A DNA stretch of 64,000 nt from Desulfobacterales bacterium (GTDB lineage Bacteria > Desulfobacterota > Desulfobacteria > Desulfobacterales > JAEINQ01), in contig JAEINQ010000023.1 of assembly GCA_016342285.1 (NCBI GenBank), forward strand, positions 1 through 64,000, written 5' to 3'. A program made the translations under genes and the position numbers. Within the stretch, counting starts at the first letter, position 1; each line of letters opens with the position of its first letter. Below are positions 63,304 to 64,000 of the stretch, in pieces. The notes under the pieces were generated by a model that ran no database searches, had not been told where the DNA came from, and was given only the letters and a program-made list of their open reading frames with translations.

Positions 63304-64000
63304 ATGCCGCGGGAAAAAATCACTCTGGCCATCCTCTTTGCAGATGTTGCCAAAAGCACCCAGCTCTATGAGAAGCTTGGCAATACGGCCGCCCAAAGCC
63401 TCATCGGCAGATGTATCAACGTAATGAGCAAAGTCACCGCGGCCTATAACGGGACGGTGATCAAGACCATCGGCGATGAAATCATGTGCACCTTTCCAAC
63501 GGCCCACGAAGCCGTGGACGCCGCCAAAGACATGCACCTGGCCCTGGAAGACATTCCCGTTCCGGAGCAGCCCAATTTCCCTCCGCCCAACATTTACGTG
63601 GGCATCCAATACGGCCCGGTGATTCGCGAAGCCGGAGACGTCTTTGGTGATGCCGTAAACGTGGCAGCCCGAATGGTGGCCTATGCCAAACAGCGCCAAA
63701 TCATCACCGCCCAGGAGACCATCGACGCCCTGCCGCCGAAATACCGCGAAGATGCCCGCTGCATTGACAAAACCACCATCAAGGGAAAGAGCGGCGAGTT
63801 GCTGATCTACGAAGTGATCTGGGAGCAGCACGACGTCACCGTCATGCTCGACGATTCTCCGGATGCGGCGCCGGCCCTTCGGTTGAGCCTGGAACTGACC
63901 CACGATGGCAACACCGTGGCGGTGGATGAAAACCATCCGGTCGCCACCATGGGCCGCCAAATCCACAACGATGTTGTAGTCAACGACTCGCGGGTTTCAC
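63304..64000 (+). CDS. Class III adenylate/guanylate cyclase with FHA domain (cut by the window end)
   Basis: Not in the ORF track since it has no stop in the window. The frame from ATG 63304 (GAGG before it) reads MPREKITLAILFADVAKSTQ, then GTVIKTIGDEIMCTF and GDVFGDAVNVAARM, the metal- and substrate-binding motifs of class III cyclases. Residues after about 170 turn into a beta-rich part starting VATMGRQIHNDVVVNDSRVS, typical of an FHA phosphothreonine-binding domain. At least 232 residues are visible. The antisense frame 63265-63966 is a shadow of it. Confidence 0.9.
   Translation, partial: MPREKITLAILFADVAKSTQLYEKLGNTAAQSLIGRCINVMSKVTAAYNGTVIKTIGDEIMCTFPTAHEAVDAAKDMHLALEDIPVPEQPNFPPPNIYVGIQYGPVIREAGDVFGDAVNVAARMVAYAKQRQIITAQETIDALPPKYREDARCIDKTTIKGKSGELLIYEVIWEQHDVTVMLDDSPDAAPALRLSLELTHDGNTVAVDENHPVATMGRQIHNDVVVNDSRVS

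Noticed and set aside
63265-63966. 233-residue minus-strand frame
   Set aside because: Antisense of the cyclase-FHA gene that is real but open-ended.

Overview
The window looks like a chromosomal segment of a sulfate-reducing Desulfobacterota bacterium, probably near Desulfosarcina or Desulfobacteraceae. This rests on gene content (TRAP transporters, glycyl-radical sulfonate metabolism, NIL-ferredoxin, a delta-type RpoH-like sigma factor), moderately high GC, and many palindromic intergenic repeats. No rRNA, phage or CRISPR was seen; one tRNA-Arg is present. The taxonomic call is inference.

Region 1 (1-24.6 kb, nearly all minus strand) is housekeeping and envelope: a GAF-containing GspE/PilB ATPase, a phenylacetate-CoA ligase/ACT pair beside a wrecked TRAP transporter, a crotonase, an AMIN/Amidase_3 cell-wall amidase, MutS, a LapA-like membrane protein, a UPF0280/dGTPase/ATP-grasp/lipoprotein/TPR run, an RpoH-like sigma factor with a histone-H1-like tail, tRNA-Arg(TCT), two GGDEF proteins around a MinD/FlhG-like ATPase, and an acyltransferase-hydrolase fusion.

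Region 2 (24.7-37.5 kb) carries NIL-ferredoxin, an MnmA-type thiouridylase, mtaB enclosed by inverted repeats, DUF3820, a penicillin-acylase family enzyme, a GPH-type transporter, a PAS-AAA-Fis sigma-54 activator, small hypothetical genes and a Na/Ca exchanger.

Region 3 (37.6-55.2 kb) is the centrepiece: a glycyl-radical bacterial microcompartment (BMC) gene set. A DctPQM TRAP importer, a glycyl radical enzyme whose active-site residues match isethionate sulfite-lyase (IslA/IseG), its activase, an unusual amidohydrolase, and an eleven-kilobase-scale shell/enzyme operon (EutQ-like, phosphotransacetylase, three BMC-H, PduT-like BMC-T, PduS-like Fe-S flavoprotein, EutN, CoA-acylating aldehyde dehydrogenase with encapsulation peptide, EutJ). 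The inferred pathway is: isethionate import, C-S cleavage to sulfite plus acetaldehyde, acetaldehyde to acetyl-CoA and acetyl-phosphate in the compartment, and sulfite used as electron acceptor. Four transcription units of this set each carry a -24/-12 (sigma-54) promoter-like sequence, and GCAAWWWTGC motifs lie between the divergent units, which suggests one regulon.

Region 4 (55.3-64 kb) has a YbiT-like ABC-F protein, YbaK-type deacylase, TatD-type nuclease, a second COG2159 amidohydrolase with intact metal ligands, a SprT/DUF2786 protein, a SPOR/DUF1566 protein, and the start of a class III cyclase-FHA gene that runs off the window and is missing from the ORF track. Intergenic spaces here and elsewhere hold several families of long palindromes and mobile-looking short repeats. 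All family assignments come from reading the sequence without database searches.
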